Of a stretch of 64,000 nt of DNA, positions 30,122 through 39,166 are shown one piece after another. Position numbers and translations under genes: made by a program. The stretch lies in contig JAPFFF010000006.1 of the NCBI GenBank assembly GCA_039105265.1, forward strand, positions 3,472,001-3,536,000. Direction: 5' to 3'. A model generated the notes under the pieces. The model searched no databases. It worked only from the letters and a program-made list of their open reading frames with translations, and was not told where the DNA came from. Every line of letters starts with the position of its first letter. The first letter of the stretch is position 1. Source of the stretch: Tritrichomonas musculus. Taxonomy: Eukaryota; Parabasalia; Tritrichomonadida; Tritrichomonadidae.

Positions 30122-30733
30122 TTAAGCTTTCCAATTAGGATCTTTTTTGAAGTCATCTGGTGCTTCTTCTTCTTCTTTTTCTTCTTCTTTTTCAATCCAT
30201 TCTTCTTCCTCTTCTTCCTCTTCCTCTTCTTCATCTTCATCAGTATCTGGGAAACAGCCATTTTTAATACGATCATTTTGGCATAGAATTTCCATGTATT
30301 CTTTGATGACCTCAAATTCGGCTCGATCATCAACTTCCGACTGAATTTGAAACATATTTGACCTTCGTAAGGTGTCAAAACTGAGGCGATTATGGTCAGA
30401 TTTGCCTTTTCCTTTGAATGTTTTGTATAGGTAAAACATCGCCAAACCTCGAATTATTCGTTTTTGTTCAGCTCCGTTGAAATAGTAACTATTAAGTCCG
30501 ACTTTTTCTGGGATTTTGTTTGGAATTTTAGGAAATCGACGAGGCCGAACTGGTTCAACTTCAGTATACTCGGTTTCAGTGTTATCCCAAATTCGGGGGT
30601 TTTCCTCTTTATCAAGAGAAGTTTCGGACCGTTTTGGCACATTTCGTAATCGTTCAATAATATCATCATGAGTTTCGACATTATCTTCAGTATCAGCTGG
30701 TTCATCTATGGTTACCTGGTGCTCGGACGACAT
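30122..30733 (-). CDS. Element protein with acidic C-terminus, related to the 30877-33276 product
   Basis: About 203 residues and unrecognised. The central part (AEQKRIIRGLAMFYLYKTFKG...SFDTLRRS) resembles helical modules in the divergent neighbour (QQKRQIRELSEMLHLIYP). The C-terminal ~35 residues are almost all Glu/Asp. I chose the ATG at 30733 (MSSEHQVTI) because its upstream region mirrors that of the neighbour, with TCATCACCTCATTTTTA before the start. The stop reads TAAA. It is the first gene of the element. Confidence 0.55.
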   Translation of the reverse strand: MSSEHQVTIDEPADTEDNVETHDDIIERLRNVPKRSETSLDKEENPRIWDNTETEYTEVEPVRPRRFPKIPNKIPEKVGLNSYYFNGAEQKRIIRGLAMFYLYKTFKGKGKSDHNRLSFDTLRRSNMFQIQSEVDDRAEFEVIKEYMEILCQNDRIKNGCFPDTDEDEEEEEEEEEEEWIEKEEEKEEEEAPDDFKKDPNWKA

Positions 30734-30817
30734 AAGTAAAAATGAGGTGATGAGGTGAGCACGAAAAATCATATTTTTATTTGGGTCCCTCATGGGGTAC
30801 CCCCTAGTTTTTGGGGT

Positions 30818-30876
30818 GGCGACCGTTTACCAAAAATCTAATTTTTCCTCGCGAGGTCATCACATCACTTTTTTAC
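30818..30876 (+). promoter_or_regulatory. Upstream box shared with the gene at 33839
   Basis: The segment GGCGACCGTTTACCAAAAAT ... GAGGTCATCACATCACTTTT before the ATG at 30877 is nearly repeated before the ATG at 33839. It ends in an initiator-like TCACTTTTTTAC. A weaker mirrored version precedes the minus-strand start at 30733. It implies shared control of these early-positioned genes. Confidence 0.65.
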
Positions 30877-33276
30877 ATGTCCCACCAAGGCAACAACACC
30901 ACAAGACAAAGGCTACACTCTCAAAAAGAGAAGCAAAAGCAAACCTATGATGAAATAGGAGCTACAAATAAAAATGGTATGCAAAGGCAAATTTCTGATG
31001 GCATTCAAATTTCTACACATGGCTCAAAAAATCCACGTTTTCAACAAATAAGTCAACCAGTTCCAAATAAAAGAAGCTTATCATCAGATGAAGATTATAG
31101 CTCAGAAGTCGAATTTATTACAGAAGATGCATACAAATCTCAGCCAACACCAATAATTAAGAAAAATCAGCCAAAAGCACAGAAAAGTGATGATGACCCC
31201 AAAGAAGTTATCAAAAATTTAGATTGTCAGGAAAAAGTTGACACTCCAGAAGAAGATCAAAATATTCACCATCATCATTTAACCCTTCCATCAGACATAA
31301 CCCCGGAGCAATGGCAAGAATTTGAAGACAATGGCATTCAATCAAAATCTGAAATAATTTCATGGTTAGCTGATCAGGAATTCATTCGTTTTATAGAAGA
31401 TGACGAAATGAATGAAATTGTTGCACGATTGATTTGCATGGAATTATTCAAATCAAATTTGGCACATACATTTGTTGATGATTACGACGAAAACGGCAAT
31501 ATAAAAATCTGGACAGATATATTTATGGACCATTTCAAATCAATCAATGCTGATATTCTCGGAAAGAAAAATGAAGAAATCATGAAAACAATGTTTCAAT
31601 ATTATCAAGATGAAAACAATTTACCAGACGATCTGAGAAAAATTTTGAAATTTATGAAAACAAAAACCTTTACCGGTCTACATTCATATCTCAAATTGGT
31701 GTTTTCAACAGATGAGACAAGTCAAGCTACAAGAAACGAAATCGACAGGAAAGAAAGAGAACAATACATGGAATGGAAAGAAAAAGTCCAATTAGAAGAT
31801 TTGAATGAAACAATCAAACCAGTGTCAGTTGAAAAGACGAAAAATAAACCAGAACCAAAAAAGAAAACAGATTCAAAAAAGAAATCTAAGACAGGAAAGA
31901 AAACAGATTCAAAAAAGAAATCTAAGACAGGAAAGAAAACAGATTCAAAAAAGAAATCACCTTCAAAAAGAAAACTCGAAAGAATGAACAGAGTTATTCA
32001 ACCTGCTAAACCTGATAAACCTGCTAAATCTGATAAACCTGCTAAATCTGATAAACCTGATAAATCTGATAAACGCGATAAACCAAAGAAAAAGATCACA
32101 AGCCGATCACAAGTTCCCCGTGCGAAAGATGTTCAACAAACACCTCCACCTCCAGCGCCAACTCCAAGAATAATATTGGTATCTGGTCAACAAAAGAGAC
32201 AGATAAGAGAATTATCAGAAATGCTCCACCTGATATACCCAGAAAAAGCAGACAACGAAATAACAAAAATTGCAAGAGAAAGAGTTCTCAATCCTGACAA
32301 ATTTGCTGATTCCGATGATTGGGAATTAGATGAACTACTCACTGAAAAAGAATCGCAAATTTATTGGCGAAAATACAGGGATCAAAATATTTTACAAAAC
32401 AATATCAAAAAACAATTGATTAATGACACAAAAGAAATGGTGCAATTTTCACACCCTGACTGGAATGAAGAAAAATTGGAAGACGAAATTGAAAAAAGAA
32501 TTCAAATAAAGTTGGACGAAGGTGAATTATTGGAAGTCTTAACCGTCTTGGATTTGGTAACTCAAAAGGAACAGGATCAATGGAGCGCTCATGTTTTATT
32601 GGTAAGACAATGGTCAACAAAAATTGATGAATTCAGTCGGATCTTATCAAAAATTCAGGACGTCTCACAAAATATCGCCAAAAAAGAAGTTGAAGAAAGA
32701 TTGAAGCCATTCATGGAAAAAGGCAAGCAACCGTTTGAAGTTCAGAAATGCCATTTCTTTACCAACGAAGAGTCTGAAAAATACAAAGAATGGCAAAAGA
32801 AGGTCAATAGTGAACAAATCCTTAATCATTTAAAAAGAAGGGAATCACCAGAAAAAATACAAGAAAAAGTCATGGCTGCAAATAAACAACCACTAACAAT
32901 GTCTGATGAAGATTATGATAAAGTTGTCAAACAAATGAATGAAACAATTCGCAAAAATGCCTCAAAACTTCAAATACCCGAAGACGAAATGAATGATCAT
33001 TCGGATGAATTAGCAATACAAAAAAGAGCAGAATTAGAAAATGCTATCAAAATCATTCATGGCTGCAACGATGAAAAAGCAAAGAAAATTGCCGAAGAAA
33101 AGATCGAAAATTATTCAAAAACCAAAACGCACATGCAATGGTACTACCTGAGTATTGATCAATTTCTAAGACCTGACGAAAGAGAAATCTATCATCAAAA
33201 CGAGACACCAAAAGACGTGGTAGATGTCCTCTCCAGTGATGACGATTTTGACGCTTTCCCACACTACGATGATTGA
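30877..33276 (+). CDS. Large helical modular element protein with Lys-rich repeats
   Basis: About 799 residues and unrecognised. It contains several similar helical modules, each ending in a motif like EREQYMEWKEKV, ESQIYWRKYRDQN, EQDQWSAHVLL, ESEKYKEWQKKV or DEREIYHQN. Between them lies a basic tract of KKTDSKKKSKTG repeats and KPAKSDKPAKSDKP repeats (~345-420), likely flexible and able to bind DNA. The start at 30877 (MSHQGNN) follows the shared upstream box. One module resembles the divergent neighbour at 30122-30733. A structural or DNA-organising role is possible but unproven. Confidence 0.6.
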   Translation: MSHQGNNTTRQRLHSQKEKQKQTYDEIGATNKNGMQRQISDGIQISTHGSKNPRFQQISQPVPNKRSLSSDEDYSSEVEFITEDAYKSQPTPIIKKNQPKAQKSDDDPKEVIKNLDCQEKVDTPEEDQNIHHHHLTLPSDITPEQWQEFEDNGIQSKSEIISWLADQEFIRFIEDDEMNEIVARLICMELFKSNLAHTFVDDYDENGNIKIWTDIFMDHFKSINADILGKKNEEIMKTMFQYYQDENNLPDDLRKILKFMKTKTFTGLHSYLKLVFSTDETSQATRNEIDRKEREQYMEWKEKVQLEDLNETIKPVSVEKTKNKPEPKKKTDSKKKSKTGKKTDSKKKSKTGKKTDSKKKSPSKRKLERMNRVIQPAKPDKPAKSDKPAKSDKPDKSDKRDKPKKKITSRSQVPRAKDVQQTPPPPAPTPRIILVSGQQKRQIRELSEMLHLIYPEKADNEITKIARERVLNPDKFADSDDWELDELLTEKESQIYWRKYRDQNILQNNIKKQLINDTKEMVQFSHPDWNEEKLEDEIEKRIQIKLDEGELLEVLTVLDLVTQKEQDQWSAHVLLVRQWSTKIDEFSRILSKIQDVSQNIAKKEVEERLKPFMEKGKQPFEVQKCHFFTNEESEKYKEWQKKVNSEQILNHLKRRESPEKIQEKVMAANKQPLTMSDEDYDKVVKQMNETIRKNASKLQIPEDEMNDHSDELAIQKRAELENAIKIIHGCNDEKAKKIAEEKIENYSKTKTHMQWYYLSIDQFLRPDEREIYHQNETPKDVVDVLSSDDDFDAFPHYDD

Positions 33277-33351
33277 GAGGTCGTAATAAAAAAAACTCTC
33301 AAAAAAAGATTTAGGTTTTTAATAAACCAATTTAATTAATTAATTTTTTAT

Positions 33352-33750
33352 TTATTTCTTTTCTTTATCTTTTTCTTCTTCTTTTTCAGTAGTTTCTTTT
33401 GGTATGGGAATCGGAACGAATTTGCCAGAATCATAACCAATCATCATTCCAGGCGATAAAAATGGTCGAATAAACTCAATATGAGTATCGAACCAAAGAA
33501 TTAATTTGTCTTTCGATCTAATTTCTTCCCTTGAAAGACTTGGAGTTTCTGATGGAATATTATGATCAATACAATGCATCATAACTTTTGCAACTGCTGC
33601 TAATTTTTGATGGGATACATTTTCCCCATACCTTGATTTCAACATTTTCCAACCTTGAGTTCTTTTTGGATTTCTCATGTCTTTTGCAGACATAGCTGGT
33701 ATATCATCTTTAATTTCAAATTGTTCAGGAACACTTTGTTTGTCCGACAT
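33352..33750 (-). CDS. Small element protein of unknown function
   Basis: This protein has 132 residues, with a helical central part (HQKLAAVAKVMMHCIDHNIP) and a Lys/Glu-rich tail. No domain was recognised. The ATG at 33750 follows AGTTCATTTTTTTTA, an initiator-like sequence. It diverges from the gene at 33839. Confidence 0.5.
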   Translation of the reverse strand: MSDKQSVPEQFEIKDDIPAMSAKDMRNPKRTQGWKMLKSRYGENVSHQKLAAVAKVMMHCIDHNIPSETPSLSREEIRSKDKLILWFDTHIEFIRPFLSPGMMIGYDSGKFVPIPIPKETTEKEEEKDKEKK

Positions 33751-33774
33751 TAAAAAAAATGAACTTTTTCACTA

Positions 33775-33838
33775 GGCGACCGTTAACCAAAAAATCTAAT
33801 TTTTTCTCGTGAGGTCATCACATCATTTTTATACAAGC
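33775..33838 (+). promoter_or_regulatory. Second copy of the shared upstream box
   Basis: GGCGACCGTTAACCAAAAAA ... GAGGTCATCACATCATTTTT closely matches the sequence before 30877. The match covers about 55 bases with only scattered differences and ends in an initiator-like TCATTTTTATAC. Conservation of noncoding sequence between two unrelated coding regions argues for a regulatory role. Confidence 0.65.
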
Positions 33839-34117
33839 ATGGAAGCCCGTACGATCCAACACTTACTTGAAGTTGTCGAAGCTCTTGATAGTGTTCATGA
33901 ATGGAGAACTATTTCTGATGATCTTGATGAAAGAGAAAAAATGGCATATATGCTCCAAGAAGCTGCAGCCAATATGAATCACTTCGATGATGTTCGTGTG
34001 ATAATGAATGATGGAGATAGCTCAAATGAAGAAAAAGCTAACGAACTTGAATGCTTCTTCATTGAAGAATTAAAGGCAGGTTTGAAAAATCTCAAACGCT
34101 GGAACGAAAGGAAATAA
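33839..34117 (+). CDS. Small acidic helical element protein
   Basis: About 92 residues (MEARTIQHLLEVVEALDS to LKRWNERK). It is predicted to be alpha-helical and acidic, with no known motif. I chose the ATG at 33839, directly after the shared upstream box, rather than the longer open frame. Confidence 0.5.
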   Translation: MEARTIQHLLEVVEALDSVHEWRTISDDLDEREKMAYMLQEAAANMNHFDDVRVIMNDGDSSNEEKANELECFFIEELKAGLKNLKRWNERK

Positions 34118-34186
34118 TTAATTAAATAAACAATTCAATTTACTGCATTTTTTGACACTCTTTTTATTTTTGCATTTTCTGACAAT

Positions 34187-35575
34187 TCAAATAGGATCTA
34201 ATCTATAACGAGGTAATATTTGAGTATTTCCTTTAAGATCTTGTATTAAATATTTACCATTTTGAAAACCTTTTACAAAAAATCTACCAGGTTGAGTTAT
34301 TGATCGTCTTTTTTTAAGAGTGTCTTTATTATTATATACAATTACTTCTTGGTTTTCTTTTAAATTATAACCTTTTTGAGCAGAAACATTATAATTAGCT
34401 TGAGAAATACGTCTACAAATAAAAGTATATAAATCAGAATTATTTTGCATTTGACTAGGGGAAACATTCATACCTGCATATTTTGACAAAGTTAAGTGTG
34501 GGGCATTGTTATATTGAACTACTAATTCTTTTAATATTTCAGGAGAGATTTCTCTTTGAACTTCAAAAGCCATATCTCTCAAAGTTCTAATAATTCTATC
34601 AACTATACCTAATGAAGAATGTAATGGGCTAGTTGTTTGTTTTTCACCTGGTTTTCGTAAAAATGATGGATAATGATAATCATCCATTCTATCAACAGGT
34701 TCCCATTTAATTCCATTTGAGTTTAAAAAATTTATTGTTTCTTCAGAACAAAAACCTTTTTCACCATCTCCGGTCAATATTTTAGGTTTCATTCCTTGTT
34801 GAAATAAAGTATTTAAAGCTTTTGTTATTGAAATAGATGTTTTTTGTCCAGCAGTCATAATTTTATTTATATCACCAAAACATTCTCTACCTAAAGGAAT
34901 TGCATATAAATATCGACTATTGGCTTCTATACAAATTAAGTACCCAACATTTTTTTCAAACATAATATCAATTAAATAAGTACCAGGTTCACATAATTTA
35001 TGTAAATAATATTTTTTATTCTTATTAGTTGGAAATTGTTTCTTTTGAACATAATCATCTTCAGAAACATAATTTGGCTCAATAACTTTTTCAAATTGTT
35101 TTAATAATACATGTCTTTTATTTTTATTTCTAAATGCAATATCAGGTACATTTGTTTTACCTTTGAATTCAACTATCATTCCTGGTTGTTCCATAATTTT
35201 TGTAATATATATTTCATACCATTCTTCCATAGTATATTTATCTTTACCTTTTTTCCATCCTGAGGTCAATTTTTCAAATTCAGGAAAAGTACGAATATTT
35301 TCATTATGTAAATTATTAATTACATGGTTCTCAATTTTTTCTTCAAAACTTAATTCATCATCAGGAATTTTTTCATCAGTGATTACAGGTAATGATTCAG
35401 ATAATACTTTTCGAAATTCTGAATAAGCATTATAAATTTGTTCAAATTCATCATCAGTTACAAAATCTTTTTGATACCCTTTATAATTTCTAGCTTCATT
35501 TGGCATTATTAATTTCTTTTGATAAGCTTTCTTTTCTAAATAATTCATTAATTTTTCACCTTCTGACGATAACAT
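34187..35575 (-). CDS. Polinton integrase (retroviral-type, DDE)
   Basis: This protein has 462 residues. An N-terminal helical region is followed by the rve-type catalytic core at ~195-340: YLIDIMFEKNVGYLICIEAN, ILTGDGEKGFCSEETINFLN and SSLGIVDRIIRTLRDMAFE, the family's usual layout. The C-terminal ~400-462 is a small SH3/chromo-like barrel (QEVIVYNNKD to ILPRYRLDPI). It would insert the element by cutting and joining its ends to host DNA. It diverges from the coiled-coil gene at 35627. Confidence 0.88.
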   Translation of the reverse strand: MLSSEGEKLMNYLEKKAYQKKLIMPNEARNYKGYQKDFVTDDEFEQIYNAYSEFRKVLSESLPVITDEKIPDDELSFEEKIENHVINNLHNENIRTFPEFEKLTSGWKKGKDKYTMEEWYEIYITKIMEQPGMIVEFKGKTNVPDIAFRNKNKRHVLLKQFEKVIEPNYVSEDDYVQKKQFPTNKNKKYYLHKLCEPGTYLIDIMFEKNVGYLICIEANSRYLYAIPLGRECFGDINKIMTAGQKTSISITKALNTLFQQGMKPKILTGDGEKGFCSEETINFLNSNGIKWEPVDRMDDYHYPSFLRKPGEKQTTSPLHSSLGIVDRIIRTLRDMAFEVQREISPEILKELVVQYNNAPHLTLSKYAGMNVSPSQMQNNSDLYTFICRRISQANYNVSAQKGYNLKENQEVIVYNNKDTLKKRRSITQPGRFFVKGFQNGKYLIQDLKGNTQILPRYRLDPI

Positions 35576-35593
35576 TTAAATTTCAATAAAGAG

Positions 35594-35619
35594 CGGTTTT
35601 GACACTTCACTTTTATTTT
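35594..35619 (+). promoter_or_regulatory. Element promoter box CGGTTTTGACACTTCACTTT
   Basis: CGGTTTTGACACTTCACTTT followed by a T-rich stretch lies 7 bases before the ATG at 35627. The same box recurs before many genes of the element. Its left part (ACGG) resembles a Myb-type site; its right part TCACTTTTA fits the initiator. Confidence 0.75.
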
Positions 35620-35626
35620 TGTTTTT

Positions 35627-36529
35627 ATGGCTGAACGTACTTATTGGGAAGAACAATTAGAGCTCGTGAGAAAACAATATCAAGATTTACATGAAAAATG
35701 GTTCGAGCTAATGTCTTCTAACATATCTGAAGTAGTAGATCCACTCAAAGACGAAGAAAGTATTCTCCTTGGCGAAATTATGGAAATAAGAAAAAATATT
35801 GCTGCAGCAAGAAGTGAAGAAATGTCGGAAAGTTCCTCTTTGGAAGAACAATTAGCAGCAGTGGGAAAACAATATCAAGAATTACCAATTCGTTTACACT
35901 CTGATTTCGCTGAAATCAGGAATGAAGAACAAGAACGACTCAAAGAAAAAGAAGATCAACTCTTAACGGAAATGGATTTTATCAGGCAACTTATTGCTGC
36001 AGCAAGAGTTGAAGAAATGTCGGAAAGTTCCTCTTTGGAAGAACAATTAGTGGCAGTGAGAAAACAATATCAAGAAATTGACAAATGTATTAAAGCCACT
36101 GGTTACAAGGAAAGTTGGGATTTGCCAAAAAATTTTGGTAAAGAAGTTTTTCAGAAAGAATTGATACGTAACGAAGAAATAAAGCAAAATAATAGTCAAC
36201 TCTGGGATGAAGCCTGTATTCTTTCAATTCAAAAGAAAATAATCCAAAAAAAAATTGTTGTAGCAAGAGTTAAAAAAATGAAAGACGTTTATTACGCAAA
36301 TTTGATTCCTGAAGAAGAGGAACAAATCGAAAATCTTTTGAAAGTAATGGGCGAAAAAGAAAATCAAAGACGTCAACTCATGATGAAAGCACCAGAGATT
36401 GAAGATGAGTACGGAAGGATGCGTCATAACATCTCAGCCTTGAATCCTGAAGATAAACAAGAATGGTATCGATTACAAAGTGAACTTCAAGAACTCCGTC
36501 AACAATACTTTAAATTTTCAAAGTCTTAA
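35627..36529 (+). CDS. Coiled-coil element protein with three internal repeats
   Basis: This protein has 300 residues and is almost wholly alpha-helical and charged. A ~75-residue unit recurs: YWEEQLELVRKQYQDL at the N-terminus, then EEMSESSSLEEQLAAVGKQY and EEMSESSSLEEQLVAVRKQY. Two of the copies are nearly identical, pointing to recent internal duplication. Function unknown; a scaffold or structural role is possible. The stop is followed by TAAA. Confidence 0.6.
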   Translation: MAERTYWEEQLELVRKQYQDLHEKWFELMSSNISEVVDPLKDEESILLGEIMEIRKNIAAARSEEMSESSSLEEQLAAVGKQYQELPIRLHSDFAEIRNEEQERLKEKEDQLLTEMDFIRQLIAAARVEEMSESSSLEEQLVAVRKQYQEIDKCIKATGYKESWDLPKNFGKEVFQKELIRNEEIKQNNSQLWDEACILSIQKKIIQKKIVVARVKKMKDVYYANLIPEEEEQIENLLKVMGEKENQRRQLMMKAPEIEDEYGRMRHNISALNPEDKQEWYRLQSELQELRQQYFKFSKS

Positions 36530-36537
36530 ATAAAAAA

Positions 36538-36566
36538 GCAGTTTTGACACTTCACTTTTATTTTTG
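36538..36566 (+). promoter_or_regulatory. Element promoter box
   Basis: CAGTTTTGACACTTCACTTT plus a T-rich tail lies just before the ATG at 36572. It is nearly identical to the box at 35594. Confidence 0.7.
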
Positions 36567-36571
36567 TTTTC

Positions 36572-36769
36572 ATGTCTAAATTGGAAGAAGCTTACGAGAA
36601 ATGGGATATCTTAGATGAACAAATAAATGCCATCGAAAAAAAGGCAGGAATTATTGGTAATCAAATGGTTTATGATGATAAAGATTTTAGAAAATTAATG
36701 GATTTACGAAGAGAAAGAGACAAAGTAGAAAAAGAAATTGAACTTTTAAGAAAAGAATTAATTAAATAA
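36572..36769 (+). CDS. Short coiled-coil element protein
   Basis: This protein has 65 residues (MSKLEEAYEKWDILDE to ELLRKELIK), a single predicted coiled coil resembling the repeat unit of the preceding gene. Its own promoter box and a TAAA stop support it as a real small gene. Confidence 0.55.
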   Translation: MSKLEEAYEKWDILDEQINAIEKKAGIIGNQMVYDDKDFRKLMDLRRERDKVEKEIELLRKELIK

Positions 36770-36774
36770 AAAAG

Positions 36775-38478
36775 TTACCTTAATCTATATTTCTTATCAT
36801 TATTATTATTGAATGAGCAGTATTGTAATATTTTTTGATGAAAATCTTGATAAGTTATGGATTTGAAATTTTTTGCTTTTGCCCATTTTTTAAATTCAGT
36901 CCAGGCTTCAAAAGCTACATAACCATTTCTGAATTTTTGTAAGTTTTCCTCAATAAATAATTTTTCAGGAGGTTTTGAAAAGTTCATTAAATACATTCTA
37001 GATTGGGTATTAGGAAATTGTGCAGGATTGAAATCAGATAAATCAACAGTCAAGAAAAAAGTAATTAAATTGTTTTTGAAATCTTGTGTCTTAATAAGAT
37101 TATGTAAAGGATCAAAATAGTCTCGACCTGTCATTGGATAACAATTTGTAACAATAAATCTTCTATCATGTTCATCAATTCGAATAGGAGCAGGATTGTT
37201 TGATAAGAAGATGAAATTGGCAACATTTTCTTTAGATTCTGTATTAATATGTTTTCCTTCAATAGTAGTGAATCTTTCTGTGATTAACGTTTTTAATCTT
37301 TCATGTTGTTGAGGATATTTTCGATTAAGATTATAATCTAACATTTCTGAGCATACCACTAATTTTTTGTTTAAGATTTGTAAATTAAAATTGCTTGTAA
37401 TATTATCAAAGTTTGCATTTGGATCAGAATATTCACCTAATAATAAACAAATAGTGTCCGTAAATGTATTTTTCCCACAACCTGGGTGACCAATAATAAC
37501 TAATGCAGTACCTGTTTTACCATCTGGATGTTGAAAAATAAATGAAATCCATTTAATGATATAATCATATAAATCTTGATTAGAATTTGCAATACCTCTA
37601 AAAATATGATCCAAAAATGGTTGAATCACATTTTGTGTACAAAGTCTTAATCTTGAATAAGGATACCAATGAAAATATGAAAAAATGTTTGGATCATTGG
37701 AAAAGAATTTCATATGTTCATAAGTAATGAAATCCATATTCTTTCCAAAGGAAACAACATCAAATGCAGTAATTACTTTCTTATTCTTTTTACTAACTTT
37801 TGAATATCCTAATTTAATTTGTTTTAATATTGGTGCAAATTGAGTAGGATTTAACATTTCTAACGTATTTGATTTTTTAATTATGAAGATTCTGTCAAGT
37901 TGAATATAACAACAAACTTTTTTGAAATCAGTAAAGAAATCCCCAACACGAATTCCAGTAGAAAAATATTTTCTTTCATAATTCTTATATCTAAATGAGT
38001 TTATTGAACAATCTTCACCAAAATCAATTTGAACAAATTGGTTAATTGTATTATTGAAATATTTCTCCCAAATAACATTTCTTTGAGATTCTGAGAGTGC
38101 ATTCAAAATTGGGAAGATCCAATGATTTGAAACTTCTGGATGATTTTCTTGACTACAAATTGCTTGAAGATCTTGTTCAGAATTTATTTGATTTGAAAGA
38201 TACCAATTTTTTACAATATCATACAAATGGTTTGAATTATATGGAGCATGAAAGATATATTTGATAGAATTATTTAAATTTTCAAGTGTTGGTTCAAATA
38301 AATTTAACAATCCAACAACATCATCAGGAAACAATTCAATGAGATCAATATTAACTTGAAAATCACGATCATGAAATTCTTGAGCTTGATATTGAGGAAA
38401 GACATCCTCATTTATATTTTCCATTTGTCTAGCTTCTGGAATTAAGAAATCATCAGAGAGGAAGGTTGGTTGATTCAT
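36775..38478 (-). CDS. SF3 helicase, D5-like
   Basis: About 567 residues. SF3 motifs are in order: IIGHPGCGKNTFTDTI (Walker A, ~330), LNKKLVVCSEML (Walker B, ~373), ANFIFLSNNPAPI (motif C, ~421) and DEHDRRFIV (arginine finger region, ~433). The ~300-residue N-terminal part ending in FHWYPYSRLRL is the usual D5-type region before the motor. Such helicases unwind DNA during replication of large DNA viruses and virophage-like elements and would work with the polymerase at 43283. I chose the ATG at 38478 (MNQPTFLSDD), just after a promoter box on this strand. Confidence 0.88.
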   Translation of the reverse strand: MNQPTFLSDDFLIPEARQMENINEDVFPQYQAQEFHDRDFQVNIDLIELFPDDVVGLLNLFEPTLENLNNSIKYIFHAPYNSNHLYDIVKNWYLSNQINSEQDLQAICSQENHPEVSNHWIFPILNALSESQRNVIWEKYFNNTINQFVQIDFGEDCSINSFRYKNYERKYFSTGIRVGDFFTDFKKVCCYIQLDRIFIIKKSNTLEMLNPTQFAPILKQIKLGYSKVSKKNKKVITAFDVVSFGKNMDFITYEHMKFFSNDPNIFSYFHWYPYSRLRLCTQNVIQPFLDHIFRGIANSNQDLYDYIIKWISFIFQHPDGKTGTALVIIGHPGCGKNTFTDTICLLLGEYSDPNANFDNITSNFNLQILNKKLVVCSEMLDYNLNRKYPQQHERLKTLITERFTTIEGKHINTESKENVANFIFLSNNPAPIRIDEHDRRFIVTNCYPMTGRDYFDPLHNLIKTQDFKNNLITFFLTVDLSDFNPAQFPNTQSRMYLMNFSKPPEKLFIEENLQKFRNGYVAFEAWTEFKKWAKAKNFKSITYQDFHQKILQYCSFNNNNDKKYRLR

Positions 38479-38487
38479 CGCTACAAA

Positions 38488-38513
38488 AATAAAAGTGACT
38501 GTCAAAACCGTTT
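38488..38513 (-). promoter_or_regulatory. Element promoter box of the helicase gene
   Basis: The minus strand reads AACGGTTTTGACAGTCACTT and then a T-rich stretch before the ATG at 38478. The ACCGTTTTTCATTTTTT seen on the plus strand may also serve the divergent gene at 38529. Confidence 0.7.
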
Positions 38514-38528
38514 TTCATTTTTTAATTA

Positions 38529-39071
38529 ATGTCAAGTGATAATGAATTACCTCTACACAATTCAACTGGTGGTTCACCTCAATATCAATTGTCACCAAAC
38601 ATGCAAAATTTAAATAATAGTTTTCAAAACTTTGTTGTCAATAATGAAATTGATGATTGGGAAATAGACCGTAATTTTAATGAACCTCAACAAACGTCTC
38701 CAAACGAAGAAGAATTTTATGCAGGAATTAATCAAATTGTAGAAAAACAATTAGAAGAACATCCAGCAAATCCAAACCGTCATGGAAATCCAAGACCACC
38801 AGATTGGGGAGATGAATTGGAGACAAGACTCAACAAAAGAAATTGTTTTGAAGATTTTTTAAAAATTCTTGATAAAAATAGAGAATATCCAAGTGATGAA
38901 ATCGTTTATTTGTACAATCAATTTTTTCATACACAAATTTCGAATCGCACTTTTGGAAATTTAGGATTAGTCAGAGAAAATTTTCAAGCAAAAAGAAGAA
39001 GATTTCTAGGAATTCAAAAAACATGGTATAAAAGAAAGTGTGCACTCATGAGAACTCATGAGAACTCATGA
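38529..39071 (+). CDS. Element protein of unknown function, possible DNA-binding C-terminus
   Basis: This protein has 180 residues. The N-terminal half is polar and disordered-looking (QYQLSPNMQNLNNSFQN). The C-terminal half is helical and basic (YNQFFHTQISNRTFGNLG, FQAKRRRFLGIQKTWYKRK), compatible with a winged-helix or helix-turn-helix. No family recognised. Its last codons lie inside a 10-bp tandem repeat. Confidence 0.5.
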   Translation: MSSDNELPLHNSTGGSPQYQLSPNMQNLNNSFQNFVVNNEIDDWEIDRNFNEPQQTSPNEEEFYAGINQIVEKQLEEHPANPNRHGNPRPPDWGDELETRLNKRNCFEDFLKILDKNREYPSDEIVYLYNQFFHTQISNRTFGNLGLVRENFQAKRRRFLGIQKTWYKRKCALMRTHENS

Positions 39072-39080
39072 GAACTCATG
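39043..39080 (+). repeat. 10-bp tandem repeat ACTCATGAGA
   Basis: About 3.8 copies of ACTCATGAGA, each holding the palindrome CTCATGAG. The repeat spans the 3' end of the gene at 38529 and creates in-frame ATGs that make the next reading frame look longer than it probably is. Confidence 0.85.
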
Positions 39081-39166
39081 TGCTCTCTTGTGCGCACAAA
39101 CTAAAAATTTTCACTCACAAAAAGTTTAATAAAAATTTTAATTCAAAAAGTTCATTTTTATTTTTG

